From: Bacteroidaceae bacterium
GTDB taxonomy: Bacteria > Bacteroidota > Bacteroidia > Bacteroidales > Bacteroidaceae
Length of the DNA stretch: 64,000 bases
Assembly (NCBI GenBank): GCA_017466065.1
Contig: JAFTUV010000010.1
Span: 10,849-74,848, forward strand
Direction: 5' to 3'
Within the stretch, counting starts at the first letter, position 1, and each line of letters opens with the position of its first letter. Both the position numbers and the translations under genes were made by a program. Below the pieces are notes generated by a model, which worked only from the letters and a program-made list of their open reading frames with translations, ran no database searches and was not told the origin of the DNA. Shown here piece by piece: positions 63,013-64,000 of this stretch.

Positions 63013-63533
63013 TATTTTTTCTGCATTTCAGAATAATATTGAAACATATCTTCCAATTTTATGAGCTGATTTGAGTATTCAAAAGCATCTAAACCTTTGC
63101 GTGCATTATTCCACGGTGCTTGTGAATGAGTTAAGTACACCAACCTGTCGTGAGACATTGTGCCGTAATGCCGATATATAGACTCAATAAAATCGTTTTG
63201 GTCTTTTGTTAATGATAATAGCTTGTATATTCTTTCCGCTTCGTCGCGTAATTCTTTTGGTGAATTAAAGCCAAAGGACTTTGGCTGTATCTGTTCATAC
63301 ATAGGTATAGCCTTATAAGTCTCATAAACGCTCCTATATACGGGACCATTTACCCAAGCCTCTGGAACATCATCAAACAATGTATTTTCTCTATCAAAAT
63401 ACACCATATGCCACGCCTGCATATAGTACAAAACCTTTTGCAGTTTCAAAGGACATATAGTATCTCCATTTTGAATCAATCTCAAAATGGTATAACGTGC
63501 AATATCTTGAATATTTACTTTGGTTGCTTCCAT
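63012..63533 (-). CDS. Panacea-domain (DUF4065) antitoxin-like protein
   Basis: A 173-residue protein carrying the Panacea (SocA-like, DUF4065) domain: VNIQDIARYTILRLIQNG, CPLKLQKVLYYMQAWHMV and EAWVNGPVYRSVYETYK are family blocks. Such domains neutralise diverse toxins and also occur in phage-related loci. ATG 63533 is used because its promoter -7 box (63556-63563) lies upstream of it but downstream of a longer in-frame start at 63581. It is the first gene of a two-gene unit whose second gene is the candidate toxin. Confidence 0.87.
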   Translation of the reverse strand: MEATKVNIQDIARYTILRLIQNGDTICPLKLQKVLYYMQAWHMVYFDRENTLFDDVPEAWVNGPVYRSVYETYKAIPMYEQIQPKSFGFNSPKELRDEAERIYKLLSLTKDQNDFIESIYRHYGTMSHDRLVYLTHSQAPWNNARKGLDAFEYSNQLIKLEDMFQYYSEMQKK

Positions 63534-63555
63534 AATAGTACATTGTTTGTTATTG

Positions 63556-63586
63556 CAAATATAGTCTATAAAACAATTCATTTCAA
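63556..63586 (-). promoter_or_regulatory. Promoter of the Panacea-toxin pair
   Basis: On the minus strand TTG (63584-63586), a 20-base spacer and TATATTTG (63556-63563), a perfect -7 box, 22 bases before the ATG at 63533. Confidence 0.7.
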
Positions 63587-63627
63587 GAATATCGCAAAAA
63601 ATATACTATTTTCTTGTTTAATAGTGT

Positions 63628-63833
63628 TATATTTGTAGCGTGTTGGGTAAAAACCAACGCAAGACATTTGAAAATATTTGCTCAACGCTGTCTGAATCAC
63701 CACCTCGGAACAAAAACGAGCAAAATAACATTCCTATTGAGAGTATGCACATATAGTGCAGGCTTTCTCGTATAGGATTGTGGCTTGTGGTGAGCCAAGA
63801 CAGCGTATGACGAAAGTCTGCGCTTTTCTTTTT
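63628..63833 (+). ncRNA. Structured RNA candidate with own promoter and terminator
   Basis: A -7 box TATATTTG (63628-63635) precedes a predicted transcript of about 190 bases. Stems seen directly: GTTGG/CCAAC (63642/63654), a 9-bp stem ACGCTGTCT/AGACAGCGT (63685-63693/63798-63806) and a 7-bp stem TCACCAC/GTGGTGA (63697-63703/63787-63793) on the same axis. These enclose CTCG/CGAG (63704/63717), TCCTAT/ATAGGA, GAGA/TCTC and TGCAC/GTGCA (63746/63756). A GCG..GAC-GAAA-GTC..CGC hairpin (63803-63823) with a T-rich tail resembles a terminator and shares bases with the 9-bp stem, so the two are mutually exclusive. A 101-residue minus-strand ORF here is not favoured. Confidence 0.7.
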
Positions 63834-64000
63834 GTGGTTAAGCGTGAGATATGAATTTATGGCAGGGTGGGCAAAAAGTAGGATAAAACCTTTGTAATCG
63901 TTTGATATACATATCTTTGCAAAGATTATCATTGATATGCTAAAAAAAATGCTTTTTTTGTGGTTCCTCCAATGTGGTCAAGAATGGCCTGAGAGGACGA
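63834..64000. other. Right edge, no gene seen
   Basis: AT-rich DNA beyond the RNA locus. There is no open frame with family features and no clear promoter; the window ends before another gene is recognisable. Confidence 0.4.

Noticed and set aside
63627..63932. 101-residue minus-strand protein
   Set aside because: Its frame runs through the stems of the structured RNA, it has no promoter, signal or family motif, and the opposite strand has a promoter and terminator.

Overview
The window is a Bacteroidales chromosome segment. Three things point there. Several promoters fit the Bacteroidetes pattern TTTG-N20/21-TAnnTTTG. Shine-Dalgarno sites are absent. Gene families typical of the group are present: MG2 secreted proteins, a lipidated TamA (TamL), BspA-type leucine-rich repeats, TonB_C/DUF4488 and a GH109-like oxidoreductase. 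I cannot place it to genus from sequence alone.

Layout. 1-8.2 kb: the tail of a beta-galactosidase, a small secreted protein, a 1302-residue MG2/Sel1 fusion, a CstA-type permease and a GH109-like oxidoreductase. 8.3-18.6 kb: a TonB_C protein, then minus-strand housekeeping genes (recJ-recQ, an AMP-binding acyl ligase, and an operon of carboxynorspermidine dehydrogenase, recA and a secreted C1 peptidase). 18.6-19.3 kb: a repeat-rich divergent intergenic region. 19.3-21.2 kb: dnaK.

21.5-48.9 kb is the centre of interest: a co-directional cluster of about 25 genes, many overlapping as ATGA. It encodes an aryl-polyene/flexirubin-like pathway. A tyrosine ammonia-lyase-like enzyme and a PaaK-like ligase would make and activate an aryl starter. 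Three intact ketosynthases, two pseudo-ketosynthases, two ACPs, FabG, two hot-dog dehydratase-like proteins and a thioesterase would build the polyene. A methyltransferase, two FAD desaturase/reductase-like enzymes and a B12-type radical SAM enzyme would tailor it. Acyltransferases and a GT2-PlsC fusion would attach it to a lipid. A LolA-like carrier, an SMR-type membrane protein and an MMPL transporter fused to a degenerate acyltransferase would move it to the outer membrane. DarA/DarB genes, which make the dialkylresorcinol half of flexirubins, are not seen.

48.9-64 kb: initiator tRNA, a TetR regulator with RluA-type pseudouridine synthase, a BspA-like LRR gene split by a frameshift in an A7 tract, an M16 peptidase and lipoprotein cyclophilin pair, a 189-bp MITE-like element, tamB-tamL, a sugar-nucleotidyltransferase-like gene, a Panacea-domain toxin-antitoxin-like pair, and a strongly structured, apparently untranslated RNA locus at the right edge.

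Best leads: the biosynthetic cluster with its split dehydratase active site and transporter fusion, the structured RNA near 63.7 kb, and the sigma-54-like promoter of dnaK. All functional statements come from reading motifs by eye; no database search was run.
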